Shown: positions 35,921 through 48,534 of the stretch, piece after piece
How positions within the stretch are numbered: the stretch's first letter is position 1
How the letters are laid out: each line of letters opens with the position of its first letter
NCBI GenBank assembly: GCA_028583405.1
Contig: JAPTMU010000093.1
Location: 331,504 to 395,503 of the forward strand
Origin: Pogonophryne albipinna
Lineage: Eukaryota > Chordata > Actinopteri > Perciformes > Artedidraconidae
Direction: 5' to 3'
DNA: 64,000 nucleotides
Translations under genes and position numbers: made by a program
The notes under the pieces: generated by a model
The model's database searches: none
What the model was told of the DNA's origin: nothing
Seen by the model: the letters and a program-made list of their open reading frames with translations, nothing else

Positions 35921-36919
35921 GTGAGTACAACCCGCAGAGGAACTATTTACCTGTGAAACATGCTGGGTTTTGTTGCTAAGTTACCTGCTAGAAAACATGG
36001 CAGTTAGCTTAGCATGGCTAGCCGGCATTTTGAAAACCAACGGGCCTGTTTTGACCAACGGTTAAATATGTGTGTGTGAAAATAGGGGTCAACAAATAAC
36101 AAATGCATTGAATAATGAAGGTTTCAGATGCTTTTTTATCACCCTGATTCTGGTCCTGTAAGCCTGAGGCCTGCTGGTAACTAAGAGGCGTGCATGATGT
36201 AATTCACTGTAATGTAAAAGGATAATTAGTGGATTATTATTATACTATTAGTGGGAAGCTAGGGTTAAATATGGAAGCCCATTTCCGCCATTGTGCAAAC
36301 AACGGTATCATGTGAGTTGTTATTATGACTTTCTATCTCATTAATTCGACATACAGTAAGTCATTATTACAGTAAGTCAAACATAATGAGATAAATAAAT
36401 CCTAATATGAGATTGTATGTCGGAAAAAATGATTTACATGGTATCTTTTTTTCTTATATTTCAATTTGTATCACTGGCGAAAAAAGGGGTTGAACAAATA
36501 ATCAGAATCTGTTTTATCACCAAGTAGGTTTACAAATACAAGGGATTGCTTTGCTGTAAGTGGTGAATACAAAGACACAGACATGTAGTAAAACATTTTA
36601 TGTATAAAAGCTATTTGAAGACAATACTTACACCAAATATAGTTATGTGAGAAACTAGGTACAGTAAAATATGACAAATACTATATTCTAAATGGAGGGC
36701 TGTGCTGATTTAAACAGGGTGTGGAGCTGAAATGTGCACAATGTGTCTTTATAAATGGGGGGAAAGGGTTCAAAGAACAACCAATGCATTACATAATTCA
36801 GTCAGACAGAGGTGGAAGAAGTAATCAGATCTTGTACTCTTTTGTTATTATTTTGTTCATCTTTCACGATCAACATTTATTTAACTTTTTAAGTTCTGTT
36901 TTGTTTTACTCTTTTTATT

Positions 36920-37000
36920 TTCACATTATGTGGGCTTACATGCTGCTGTGATTAAAAAACATTCCCAATTTGGGATCAATAAAGTATATCTTATCAATTG
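36920..37000 (+). repeat. LINE/SINE-type 3' tail
   Basis: acattcccaatttgggatca followed by ataaagtatatcttatc. The same tail is at 35110-35150 and 62350-62410, so it is a dispersed element end in syncrip intron 1. Confidence 0.55.
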
Positions 37001-37614
37001 GTATAAATATGATATAAGTAGATGTGTTTATAAAACGAAAAATAGGGGTTAATTAAACAACAATTGCATGTTTGTGACATGCAATGTAGATTTGTTTTTG
37101 GAAGTTGAGCAAACATGATTTGGGACACAGCAGTTTGGCCTACTTGTGCTCAAATCAGAGTAATTATTTAGTATTACTGGGTATATAACATTGTTGAATG
37201 GTAGAGGGGGATTAAACATGTCAACCCAAGCTTTACTAATTACCATTAGCCCTTTTTAAATAAAAAAAGATATGATATAATGTCTTTGGGACCTAAATGG
37301 CACCGAATGCTAGGAATGACCCCTACTATTTTACGTGTTATCCTATTCAAATAAGATTCCCCTTATTTTAAGACTCCCATGTTTGAATTACATAATTATC
37401 TTTTTTTAATGAGCGTTGTTGGCAGGAGATCTAAGCATTGCTTTGCCAACAACTGATCCTCTGTTATTGCTGTGTATATGATAATAAGAATAACTTGAAA
37501 CACAGCCGCCACTCCAGTTTTTAAACGATGGCGCCAAACCGCCCACTAAATAGTTTCTGTTGTAGCCTCAGTTGTGGTGTTGTTGTTGACTCTGTTATTA
37601 TGTGTTGTGCACAG

Positions 37615-40600
37615 ATGTCTGGAGACATGGCCACAGATCAGGTGAACGGGAACGGAAGCGTTTCTGAGGAGCCGATGGACACCACCGAGGTGACCCGCTC
37701 CGAACACTTCCCAGCTCTTCTGGAGGCTGGTTTACCTCAAAATGTTGCTGAGAAGCTGGATGAACTTTATGTAGCAGGTAAGCACAACGCTCAAGAAGAC
37801 AGAAATCACTTTGATTGGCCCGTTTCAGAATTAAATATATTTTATAATTATGAATGTGTCATTAATCACTTTCATGTTGCAGCTGGTAAACATGAAGCTT
37901 CTTTGAGTTCATGCACTGCAAAGTAACTAACTATAGCTCAAATGAATGTAGTGTAAAAAGTACAATATTTTCCTCCATCTGTATTGAAGTGAAAGTATGA
38001 AAGCAGCATACAATGGCAATACTGTAAAGTGAAAGTACCTCAATTTTTACTTAGGTACACATCCTTAAACAATAACGATGACTATATATGTGTTTATATA
38101 TAAGAGACTTAGTCAAAGTGTTGAGAGGGAGAACGGCATGGGTTAAAACTAAGATAAATGAATAGTGGTGCACGATAATTATCGGTCCGATATTAGGAAT
38201 TATGACGTCATCCCGATAAAAGTATTAATAGCCCCGATAATATACAATATATTTTTTGGGTAAAAAAAAATTGGATTGGGATGAGGGGCGCTTGTTTTTC
38301 ACTCGGCTCCTCCCGTTTTGCCTGTACTGTGGTATTAGTGGTTTAGGAAGAGGGGAGTTTTTCACAAATCCAGCGCTCCCTAACTCGTGCCTGGCTGTGA
38401 CGTAAATGGTGTGCGGCCGTGAAGCCAGGACAGTAAACAAACATGTCGTCGGTAGTATGGGACTATTTCAAAGTTTCAGAGTTAGAAAGTTCGCGTGCTA
38501 TTTGTATTCAAATGCAGAAGTTCCACGAGGAGGGAACAAGGCAACGAGCTATAATACTTCCAACCTGAAACATCGCTACGATGGTGTGTTAAAAGCGTAC
38601 GAAGATGCCTGCGCTGCTAAACTAGCGGCGAATCCAAAGCCAGCTGCAAAGGCACCGGGGCTTTTACCTATCGACGAGGCTTTTGAAAAAGGCAAGAACT
38701 TTATTTGGGAAAATAAATATGGTCACTTTTTGAAGAGTCAAAACTGTTCTTGGCTTTGTTTTGTTCATAGTAGTAATGCTCATGTCATTTGCTCACTACT
38801 AGTCTTTTTTTTACCACCAGGTGTGCAAAAACTACAGGTACATTTAATATATATATATATTATATTATTATCGGTATCGGTCTTGAGAAGCAGGAAGTTA
38901 TCGGTATCGGTCTTGAGAAGCAGGAAGTTATCGGTATCGGTTTCAAAAAACCTATATCGTGCATCCCTAGAAATGAAGAATATCACCAGACTTGCCTTTT
39001 AAAATGGTTTGCTTGAACATCAGAAATGATTCTCTCGTCAGGGCCTTTATGGTGTGATTGGCTAATAACTGAATAATAACAGTGTATTAAAAAGCAGTTA
39101 GACTAATCATTTTAGCAGCAGGGTGTCAGAGGTAGTGTGTTTGCAACTCATGGATAATCCCTCTGCTGCCCATGTTTGAAAGTTCCTTTTCAAGAAACCT
39201 CAAACCTCTTAAATCAGTACCAATCAATATTGACTATTCTCTCAGTATAGTCCTGCTGTTTCACATAGAAGCTGGAGTGAATGGCTGTAGTTATGAAGGG
39301 TTTAGGAGGCAGCTGGTGTGACCTGCGCAGAAACAAAAGGGCAGCTGTCCTTCAGCAGCAGGTGAACTGAACTCTCTGAGCAGCAGTGAAACAATAGTGG
39401 CTTCTTTAAAAGCGTTTACAGCATCTTGTAATCTAGTTGGATCATCTTTTTAGTTTAATGATTTATAAACACTGTCCTTTGATTGTGCTGCATGACATCT
39501 TTCGCATGTCTTTATGAGAGTTATTGTGTTGCACTGAAAGAGGCTGTAAACTATTATCAGATGTAGTAAGGAAACTTCTGAGGGATAGCATTTCCTTTCT
39601 CCTATATATATATACAGCTTTATGATTATTGTGTATGGCTGCTATCTCTTAGTTAGACCATTCAACTACTGTAACACTAACTGCAATATATACTTTCACT
39701 TTCACTACTGTTACCTTGCTGCTATCACACTACTTTATACATGCCACATTTAAAATACTGTTACTGTACTTATTGCTATCCTTCTGGATGTTAAGTTTCT
39801 ATCTCTAGTATTTTATGCATGCCTCTTATTTAAAATGTTTGCTATTTTGCCTCTTAACTTTTGCTGTAACAATGTACCCTTCCCCTCTGTGAGACTAATA
39901 AAGGGGTTCTGATTCTATTTCATAACGCGGCATGAATGCATGATAATAAAAAGCGATCAAATGATTAAAGCAGGGAAGTGTTACAGCTTCATCCAGCCCA
40001 GAATAATCTGATTAATAATCTTCTATCTTGAGTGGAAGATGAAATGGAAACGTGACGAAGCACACAAACAAAAGCAAACCAGACACTTTGTTTTATCTCC
40101 TTCTAAGATACATTTTCAGCTTGTGCAACTGCTTCATATTCGTCTCAGTCACACACTTTCACACCGTATTTACCACATGTCTTGCTTGTGTTCCTCAGGC
40201 CTGGTAGCCCACAGTGATCTGGACGAACGGGCGATCGAAGCTTTGAAAGAGTTCAACGAGGACGGAGCCCTGCAGGTGCTCGCGCAGTTCAAAGAGAGCG
40301 ACCTGTCGCACGTGCAAGTACGTTCAGTCATCTGAAAGTTATTTTATTATTATATGTCTTTATTGTACAAGGACCATGCATACAAATACATTAAAGGGGA
40401 CCGATCATGCAAAATGCACTTTGTGATGTCTTTTATACATCCATGTGTCCCCGGTGTGTCGGGGAACTCACGCAGCGTTAGGAAATAAAACCCTCTCTCT
40501 TTTCCTCCGTACCCAAATCTCTAAAAACGGGGAACAACGGAGCTGATCCAGATTTGCGTCCGATATGACGTAATATCTGAAATGTGGACCCACGGCCCAA

Positions 40601-43600
40601 TCAGAAAGCTGCTATCAGAAACAATGCCCGACTGTTTTGGACGTAATATGGTCGGTGTTTACATTAGCATCGCTAACACTCAGAGCTAACCTGTACTGGA
40701 GAGCATGTCTGTGAAGAAGCAGGAAGTAAAAAGGAACTCACCTTGTGGTATAACCGGCAAGAGAGAAAGCCTTTGAGCTCCAGACTGTTTCAGAGAGAAT
40801 CCTTGATAATCCATGATATGGCGTTTCATCACGGCAGTATCTGCCGGTAGCATCTCCCGGGTTTCTGCAGTCCCTGGGCAGGTAGACACAAAACAATCAA
40901 CAAACATTAACAGCTCATAATGCCGATCTCACTAGCAATTAAAACAGATCAAATACAGATGTATAAAATATAAATACTAGTACATTTGTCAATTTAAATA
41001 TAATTTTACAGCTCATTTAAACTGGCATCTTGAATGACAATGAAATGTTGGTTGGTTACCAAATGTTGCACAATGGGGAAAACGTGGGGAAATCTGCGCT
41101 GATTTTAAGATCATCTGAAGGCAGATTCCAACGTTTGAGTCTTTGTTTAAAATTCTGTTTTGGTACACGCTGCATAATTAACATTTGATCTGTAGAGTGC
41201 ATTATCGGGTGCTCAAACACTTGTTACAGTGGTAAACATAAATCGAAAATCGAGCAAATTTGATTATATATATTTGTATACAACAGTATGATATTGTGTC
41301 TGTACCATGTTGTGTGAGACTCACTGTCAAGCTACTTGTTCTAATAAATGTAACACACAAAAAAAAATCAGGCAAATACAATTTCTTTTCATGCTTTAAC
41401 TTCAACGGTATTTAACCCGGTCTGTTTCCCTTCCAGAACAAAAGTGCCTTCCTGTGCGGCGTGATGAAGACGTACCGGCAGCGGGAGAAACAAGGCACTA
41501 AAGTTACAGATTCCACTAAAGGACCCGACGAGGCCAAAATCAAGGAGCTGCTGGACCGTACCAACTACACACTGGATGTCACAACGGGGCAGCGCAAGTA
41601 CGGAGGACCCCCGCCGGAGTCCGTGTATTCAGGAGCCCAACCCAACGCGGGAACAGAGGTACGATTCAGAGGAAGTACCACTTAAATGAGCGAGTGGTCA
41701 CTTTAACTGGAAAAAAAGTTAATTAATTTCCATCAATAATAATAATAAACTTTATTTATATAGCACCTTTCATGCTTGACGCAGCCCAAAGTGCTTTACA
41801 GAGTAGATGGATAGATGGATAGATGGATGGATGGATGGATAGGTAGCTAGATGGATGGATAGATAGATAGGTAGGTAGGTAGGTAGCTAGATGGATAGGT
41901 AGGTAGGTAGGTAGGTAGGTAGATTGATAGATATTAAAAATATATATAAATAATGATAAAAAAAAGAAAATTCAAAACATAAATAACATTTATTTGTATT
42001 TATTTTTCCTGCTTAATAATAACAAAAGCAAGTCATTGAGTGTGTGATTATAATTTTTTTAAATATTCTTCTTGGTTTCTCTGGTAGATATTTGTTGGGA
42101 AGATTCCCCGGGACTTGTTTGAAGACGAGCTGGTTCCTCTCTTTGAGAAGGCGGGGCCTATCTGGGACCTGCGGCTGATGATGGACCCTCTGAGCGGCCT
42201 GAACCGCGGCTACGCCTTCGTCACGTTCTGCACTAAAGAGGCAGCGCAGGAGGCCGTCAAGCTGGTGAGTCGCTGCTCCAGAAACACCTAACACTGTCTC
42301 AGGAATCAAGTCAAGCAGCAAGTGTGTGTTGGGCGACATTCCCTTTCATCATCCAGTAACATTTAACCAGGAACTTTGGGGTCAATGGTCCATAATAAGC
42401 AAAACAGTTGGAAACGGTTAGTTGTTGAACATATTTCATATCAACACTTAAATTCTGATATACTCAATTGTCATATATCTATTGTACTTTTTGTTGTATA
42501 TTTAGATTGTATTTAGAAGTGTGTGTTGGGCAACATTCCCTTTCATAATCCAGTAACATTTGACCAGAAGCTTCAGACTAAATTCTCCAAAAGGACTAAT
42601 TCAGTTGAAACAGAGCCGTATTCTGCTCTTTGAGCTTTTCCCGCTCCTGTAGTGTGTTATATAGAATCTGTAATAACGTTGTGTTTTATATCTTCTGAGT
42701 GTGTTGTTTTTATGAATTTTTACTCTGTAAAGTGTCTTTGAGTTTTCAAAAAGGCACTCTATAAATAAAATGCATTATTATTATTATTACTAGTATGAGA
42801 AAAAACAAAACCTTTTTTAAAGAAACCGTTATTTGTTGTCATCAACACATTTTTATTAAATTCTGAGTCAATGGTCATATTTATTCCTATTGTACTTATT
42901 TTGGTAGATTTAGATTTCTGGTAAACATTTGTTCTTTTTTAATTCCTGTTTTTCTTTCTTATTTAAAAATAAAAACGTTTTTACAAATAGTCACCGTTTA
43001 TTCCCTCTAACTGTGTTTATGTACACCGGAGTTCAACCTGATTCTGATGTGCTTTATTCTTCTTCTCTCCAGTGCAATAACCACGAGATTCGCCCCGGTA
43101 AACACATCGGTGTGTGTATATCTGTCGCCAACAACCGACTATTCGTTGGCTCCATTCCCAAGAGTAAAACGAAGGAGCAGATCGTGGAGGAGTTCTCTAA
43201 AGTCACAGGTAAAAACATCTCATCTGGTTTTAAGCATTTCATTGTGAACTGTCACGCTCACTGTCCAGACTTCTTGATTTATTTATACAGCATGTAATAC
43301 ATATGCATATACTCATACACATCTACTGTATACACACACACACACACACACACTTGCTTGCATACATACATATGCTGCAGATAAGCTATACTATAGGCAG
43401 TGGAGAAGACTTCTTAATCTTGATGACTTCCTGTCGGTAAAAGTGTCCATGTTGTTTTTACAGAGGGTCTCAGTGACGTCATACTGTACCATCAACCCGA
43501 CGACAAGAAGAAAAACCGCGGTTTCTGCTTCCTGGAGTACGAAGATCACAAAACGGCCGCTCAGGCTCGCCGTCGCTTAATGAGCGGAAAGGTGAAGGTT

Positions 43601-46600
43601 TGGGGGAACGTGGTGACGGTGGAGTGGGCCGACCCCATCGAAAACCCCGACCCCGAGGTCATGGCAAAGGTGAGCGTTAACGGTATTCTAAATCAAAATG
43701 TCTCCGTTAGGCTGATCTTACACAGGACTAATCCCACTGTCCAGGGAAGACAGGCGGTGATTTTCAACCACTGTGTTTTTACTCAATCTGTCCCAAAAAA
43801 CATGATTTAGTGGCTGCTAAAAAAAAGAGAGGGAGGGCGGGCGAGAGAGAGAGGGAGGGCGAGAGAGAGAGAGAGGGAGGGCGAGAGAGAGAGAGAGAGA
43901 GGGAGAGGGGGAGGGAGAGAGAGAGAGGGAGGGCGAGAGAGAGGCGGGGGAGGGAGAGAGAGAGAGGGAGGGCGAGAGAGAGGCGGAGGGCGAGAGAGAG
44001 AGAGGGAGGGCGGGAGGGAGAGAGAGAGAGAGGGAGGGCGAGAGAGAGAGAGAGAGAGAGTCACATGTGAGTTGAATGTGTTTGAGGAGAGGCTGATGGC
44101 TTTGTTTCTGTCCTTTCTGCAGGTGAAGGTTTTATTCGTGAGGAATCTTTCTGCCGGAGTCACAGAGGAGCTGCTGGAGACGTCCTTCAGTGAGTTTGGG
44201 AAACTGGAGCGAGTGAAGAAGCTCAAAGACTATGCCTTCATCCACTTTGAGGAGAGGGACGGGGCCGTGAAGGTATGTTGACTTGAATGTATATTTGATC
44301 TCGTTGATTAACCTAAACACTGTGAGGAAATGTTAACAGTGTGTGTGACTCGCTGCGGTTTCCCTCAGGCGCTGGAGGAGATGAACGGGAAGGAGATGGA
44401 GGGCGAGCGGATCGAGATTGTTTTCGCAAAACCTCCGGATCAGAAGAGGAAGGAACGCAAAGCCCAGAGGCAAGCAGCCAAAACCGTCATGTAAGAGTGC
44501 AAATCAACGCCTCTTTACAAGATACAATATTATGGAGCTATTTCAGGGTCATACGTTTTGATCATTCAAAAAAAAAAAAAAAAAAAAAAGTTTTTATCCT
44601 GAACTTTGAAAAATACAATGATTTATTCAAACCAAAAATAATTTTAACATTCTAGCACTTTATTGCTCTTATACCTTGATTGTTGCTAACTACGATGCTC
44701 AACAGCTCGCTTAACGGAACTCTGACGCTGGTATCACTTTTGTTTCCCACCAATCACGGGAGTATTGTGTGTAGAAAGTGTTCTATTTCTCGCGCTACCT
44801 AACATCCATGAAGGCAACATGACAGAGAGAGGCCTGTCACTCAGGATGCCCTCTTTGGTAAGCCCCGCCCCCTCAGCAACATCAGGGCCAAAAGGTTGAA
44901 AGTGGAAAAAAAAGATCTGAAACTGAAAAAGGATTCAAATATCAAAATATGTAAAAAAGTGAAATCTGAAAATAAATATTTTATTCTAAAAAATTGCTGA
45001 ACTGAATCAAAAATAATATTCAACCTGAAAAATGATTTAAAATACTTATTTTTATTTTGAAAACATCATTGTATTTTTCAAAGTTCAGGATAAAAACTTT
45101 CAAATAAATTGTATTTTTTTGAATGTTCAAAACTTATGACCCTGAAATAGCTCCAGACAAAAAGAACTACTTCAGTGATCCCAATTTGGCAAATTCTTGA
45201 GTTGCAACAGCTTAAAAAGACAAGGCATTGCACAATAGAAAACATAGAGGCTTAGAATTGTATTCTATTTGAGATGTTTACAATTTGGATTGTTTATTTC
45301 TAGTGTCTCTCTCTCTCTCTCTAGTGCTCTCTCTCGTGTCTCTCTCTCTCTCTCTCTAGTGCTCTCTCTCTAGTGCTCTCTCTCGAGTGTCTCTCTCTCT
45401 CTCTCTCTCTCTCTAGTGCTCTCTCTCTAGTGTCTCTCTCTAGCGCTCTCTCTCTAGCGCTCTCTCTCTAGTGCTCTCTCTCTAGCGCTCTCTCTCTAGT
45501 GCTCTCTCTCTCTAGTGTCTCTCTCTCTCTAGTGCTCTCTCTCGTGTCTCTCTCTCTCTCTCTCTAGTGCTCTCTCTCTAGTGCTCTCTCTCGAGTGTCT
45601 CTCTCTCTCTCTCTAGTGCTCTCTCTCTTGTGTCTCTCTCTAGCGCTCTCTCTAGCGCTCTCTCTCTCTCTCTAGTGTCTCTCTCTCTCGAGTGCTCTCT
45701 CTCGTGTCTCTCTCTCTCTCTCTCTAGTGCTCTCTCTCTAGTGCTCTCTCTCGTGTCTCTCTCTCTCTCTCTCTAGTGCTCTCTCTCGTGTCTCTCTCTC
45801 TCTCTCTAGTGCTCTCTCTCTAGTGCTCTCTCTCGTGTCTCTCTCTCTCTCTCTCTAGTGCTCTCTCTCGTGTCTCTCTCTCTCTCTCTCTAGTGCTCTC
45901 TCTCGTGTCTCTCTCTCTCTCTCTCTAGTGCTCTCTCTCTAGTGCTCTCTCTCGAGTGTCTCTCTCTCTCTCTCTCTCTCTAGTGCTCTCTCTCTTGTGT
46001 CTCTCTCTAGCGCTCTCTCTCTAGCGCTCTCTCTCTAGCGCTCTCTCTCTAGTGCTCTCTCTCTAGCGCTCTCTCTCTAGCGCTCTCTCTCTAGCGCTCT
46101 CTCTCTAGCGCTCTCTCTCTAGCGCGCTCTCTCTAGTGCTCTCTCTCTCGTGCTCTCTCTCTAGCGCTCTCTCTCTAGCTCTCTCTCTCTCGTGCTCTCT
46201 CTCTCTCGTGCTCTCTCTCTAGTGCTCTCTCTCTAGTGTCTCTCTCTCTCTAGTGCTCTCTCTCTAGTGCTCTCTCTCTAGCGCTCTCTCTCTCTCTCGT
46301 GCTCTCTCTCTAGTGTCTCTCTCTCTCTAGCGCTCTCTCTAGTGCTCTCTCTCTAGTGCTCTCTCTCTCTCGTGCTCTCTCTCTAGTGCTCTCTCTCTAG
46401 TGTCTCTCTCTCTCTAGTGCTCTCTCTCTAGTGTCTCTCTCTCTAGCGCTCTCTCTCTAGCGCTCTCTCTCTAGTGCTCTCTCTCTAGTGCTCTCTCTCT
46501 AGTGTCTCTCTCTCTCTAGTGCTCTCTCTCTAGTGTCTCTCTCTCTAGTGTCTCTCTCTCTAGCGCTCTCTCTCTAGTGCTCTCTCTCTAGTGCTCTCTC

Positions 46601-48534
46601 TCTCTCGTGCTCTCTCTCTAGTGCTCTCTCTCTCTAGTGCTCTCTCTCTAGTGTCTCTCTCTCTAGCGCTCTCTCTCTAGCGCTCTCTCTCTAGTGCTCT
46701 CTCTCTAGTGCTCTCTCTCTCTAGTGTCTCTCTCTCTAGCGCTCTCTCTCTAGCGCTCTCTCTATCTAGCGCTCTCTCTCTAGCGCTCTCTCTCTAGTGC
46801 TCTCTCTCTCTAGTGCTCTCTCTCTCTAGTGCTCTCTCTCTAGTGTCTCTCTCTCTCTAGTGCTCTCTCTCTCTAGTGCTCTCTCTCTCTAGTGCTCTCT
46901 CTCTCTAGTGCTCTCTCTCTAGTGCTCTCTCTCTCTAGTGCTCTCTCTCTAGTGCTCTCTCTCTAGTGTCTCTCTCTCTCTAGTGCTCTCTCTCTAGTGT
47001 CTCTCTCTCTAGCGCTCTCTCTCTAGTGCTCTCTCTCTAGTGTCTCTCTCTAGCGCTCTCTCTAGTGCTCTCTCTAGAGATCTCTCTCTCTCTAGTGCTC
47101 TCTCTCTAGCGCGCTCGCTCGCTCGCTCTCTCTCCTCTCTCTCTCTAGCGCTCTCGCTGCACAGTACCCCGCTCATTACACGGCCAGATACTAAACAAAC
47201 TAACGACTCAACTCCCCATATTAATTGAAATAATTGTATTGACTTAAAAATGATCATATTTCTTCCGCTGGAAGTCGGACTGGCCAAGACTCTTCACAGT
47301 TTCTGATCCACTAACAAGTCCTTAAACTCTGCAGAGCCCATTCCGTGTTCCTGTTAGTGTTTACTTCCTCTCTGCCTTCATCTGGTGGGTTATCTGACGT
47401 CCAGCGCTGCGTCTTCAATCAGAATCGAGATTACAACTAAGCCGTGTAATAAATACATGTAAACTAGGGGTCTTTCGATTTCTTGGGGTCACGATGATTG
47501 GTCGTGCTTTTTACAGCGCCACGGCTTCCAGAGATGAAATGTTTTATGGAGTTATTGTCAAAGCACTTCAGATATTCATTGCTATCGGGATGTTAAGAGC
47601 ATTCCATGGAATATAACAAGTGTATCTCGAGCCGGTTTCTCAAACTTACCTACCCCAGATTTAATATCGTACGTCCTAATTTATTTATTTATTTTTTAAA
47701 TCACACTTCCTGCGATGTGAATATCGCGCATATCGCAATTAACGTCACAACACGATATATCGTGCAGCCGTGATAGCGGGACATTACGGAGCTCACGCGT
47801 TGCGGCAAGACTGAAAAATTTGTTTTTTTGCGCACCCCTAATATAAACAATGTTCTCTGTGTCTCTCCAGGTACGACGATTATTACTACTACCCTCCCCC
47901 GTCCCACATGCCTCCCCCGGGCCGAGGTCGGGGTCGAGGAGGGAACCGTGGCGGCGGTGGCTATTCTAACTACCCGCCCGACTACTACGGCGGCTATGAT
48001 GACTACTACGACTACTACGGCTACGACTACCACAACTACCGCGGCGGCTACGAGGACCCGTACTACGGCGGTGGCGGCGGCTACGAGGACTTCCAGGCGC
48101 CCAATCGCGGACGAGGGGGCGGCGGCAGCAGGGGCCCCAGAGGAGGAGGCTCTTCTCCGGGCAGAGGAAGAGGCGTCGGGCCCCCTAGAGGACGAGGAGG
48201 AGGTGGAGGTGGAGGTGGAGGAGGAGGATTCTCCCCGAGAGGAATGGGACGCGGAGGACGAGGAACACGAGGAGGAGGAGGTCTGCAGCCGAGAGGGCGA
48301 GGAGGGGTACGTGGTGCTCGGGGTGGCCGCGGTGGAAATGTAGGAGGAAAACGTAAAGCTGATGGGTACAACCAGCCCGATTCCAAGCGGCGCCAAACCA
48401 ATAATCAGAACTGGGGCTCTCAACCCATTGCTCAGCAACCGCTCCAAGGCGGAGATCATTCTGGTAACTATTCCGGTTACAAATCCGACAACCAGGAATT
48501 TTATCAGGATTCCTTCGGGCAGCAGTGGAAGTAA
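37615..48534 (+). CDS. syncrip: SYNCRIP / hnRNP Q RNA-binding protein
   Basis: Nine coding exons, 37615-37777, 40199-40317, 41437-41658, 42088-42264, 43073-43208, 43464-43669, 44123-44272, 44369-44490 and 47871-48534, join in frame with GT-AG introns into 652 residues (648 from the second ATG at 37627; human is 623). An acidic N-terminal domain (to about 168) precedes RRM1 (from IFVGKI, 169), RRM2 (LFVGSI, 250) and RRM3 (LFVRNL, 344). A Tyr/Gly-rich and RGG-box region (about 432-570) follows, then the nuclear-signal segment [18 protein letters not shown]. The tail [18 protein letters not shown] is that of SYNCRIP and not hnRNP R. The protein binds AU-rich and poly(A)-like RNA in nucleus and cytoplasm and acts in splicing, mRNA stability and transport. 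Oddities: the RGG region has a run of ten or more Gly not found in the human protein. The intron before the last exon holds 1.85 kb of CT-rich repeat. Downstream snx14 is on the same strand, as in human. Confidence 0.97.
38163..38969. mobile_element. hAT element in syncrip intron 2, with BED-finger relic
   Basis: Left end TAGTGGTGCACGATA and right end TATCGTGCATCCCTA are inverted repeats with two mismatches. Flanks TAAATGAA (38155-38162) and GAAATGAA (38970-38977) match at 7 of 8. Inside, on the plus strand, ATG 38443 begins [13 protein letters not shown], and after a frame break [16 protein letters not shown] follows, both typical of the BED zinc finger of hAT transposases. The frame is broken and the catalytic domain is missing. 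38870-38945 carries 30-base repeats with atcggtatcggtcttgaga. Confidence 0.85.
40391..40890 (-). repeat. Dispersed repeat, family 1, copy B (syncrip intron 3)
   Basis: Reverse complement of the copy at 112-567 over about 400 bases. The right-hand part starts TTAAAGGGGACCGATCATG. TTAA at the edge suits an element that targets TTAA; no transposase seen. Confidence 0.65.
41740..41935. repeat. SINE/LINE-type fragment and GATG/GGTA microsatellite
   Basis: ctttatttatatagcaccttt and cccaaagtgctttaca at 41748-41800 form a common fish repeat, also seen at 58455-58500 and 58655-58690. It runs into a (GATG)n/(GGTA)n array at 41812-41935. In syncrip intron 4. Confidence 0.65.
42590..42795 (+). mobile_element. 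L2-type LINE tail in syncrip intron 5
   Basis: gtaaagtgtctttgagttt, then ggcactctataaataaaatg and (ATT)n, the standard 3' end of fish L2-like LINEs. No coding part. Confidence 0.6.
43827..44060 (+). repeat. GA/GGGAGGGC purine array in syncrip intron 7
   Basis: About 230 bases of almost pure purine on the sense strand built from gagaga and gggagggcgaga words, ending about 60 bases before the exon 8 acceptor. Such asymmetric purine tracts can form triplex or R-loop structures; this is inference. Frames over it are artefacts. Confidence 0.9.
45302..47155 (+). repeat. 1.85-kb CT-rich array in syncrip intron 9
   Basis: Units of ctctctctctag, tgctctctctctag and cgctctctctctag repeat well over 100 times. 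On the sense strand each unit is a pyrimidine tract followed by AG, the form of a 3' splice site. The array ends about 0.7 kb before the true acceptor of the last exon. The minus-strand Arg/Glu/Ala frames are artefacts. Confidence 0.95.
47400..47456. repeat. Short MITE fragment
   Basis: caatcagaatcgagattaca and aactaagccgtgtaata recur at 63123-63156 and, in reverse complement, at 61110-61140. They are ends of one dispersed fish element present three times in the window; whole copies were not delimited. Confidence 0.45.
48196..48232 (+). repeat. syncrip: Coding GGAGGT microsatellite in syncrip exon 10
   Basis: A run of gga/ggt glycine codons inside the RGG region, in frame. It explains part of the extra length over human SYNCRIP and is likely to vary in length between individuals or species. 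Confidence 0.75.

Noticed and set aside
37528..37614. Upstream in-frame ATG extending syncrip by 29 residues
   Set aside because: It lies before the acceptor at 37614 and reads through intron 1; the extension does not resemble known SYNCRIP N-termini. An alternative first exon cannot be fully excluded.
47701..48459. 252-codon minus-strand and 171-codon plus-strand frames over syncrip exon 10
   Set aside because: Shadows of the GC-rich RGG-coding exon in other frames.
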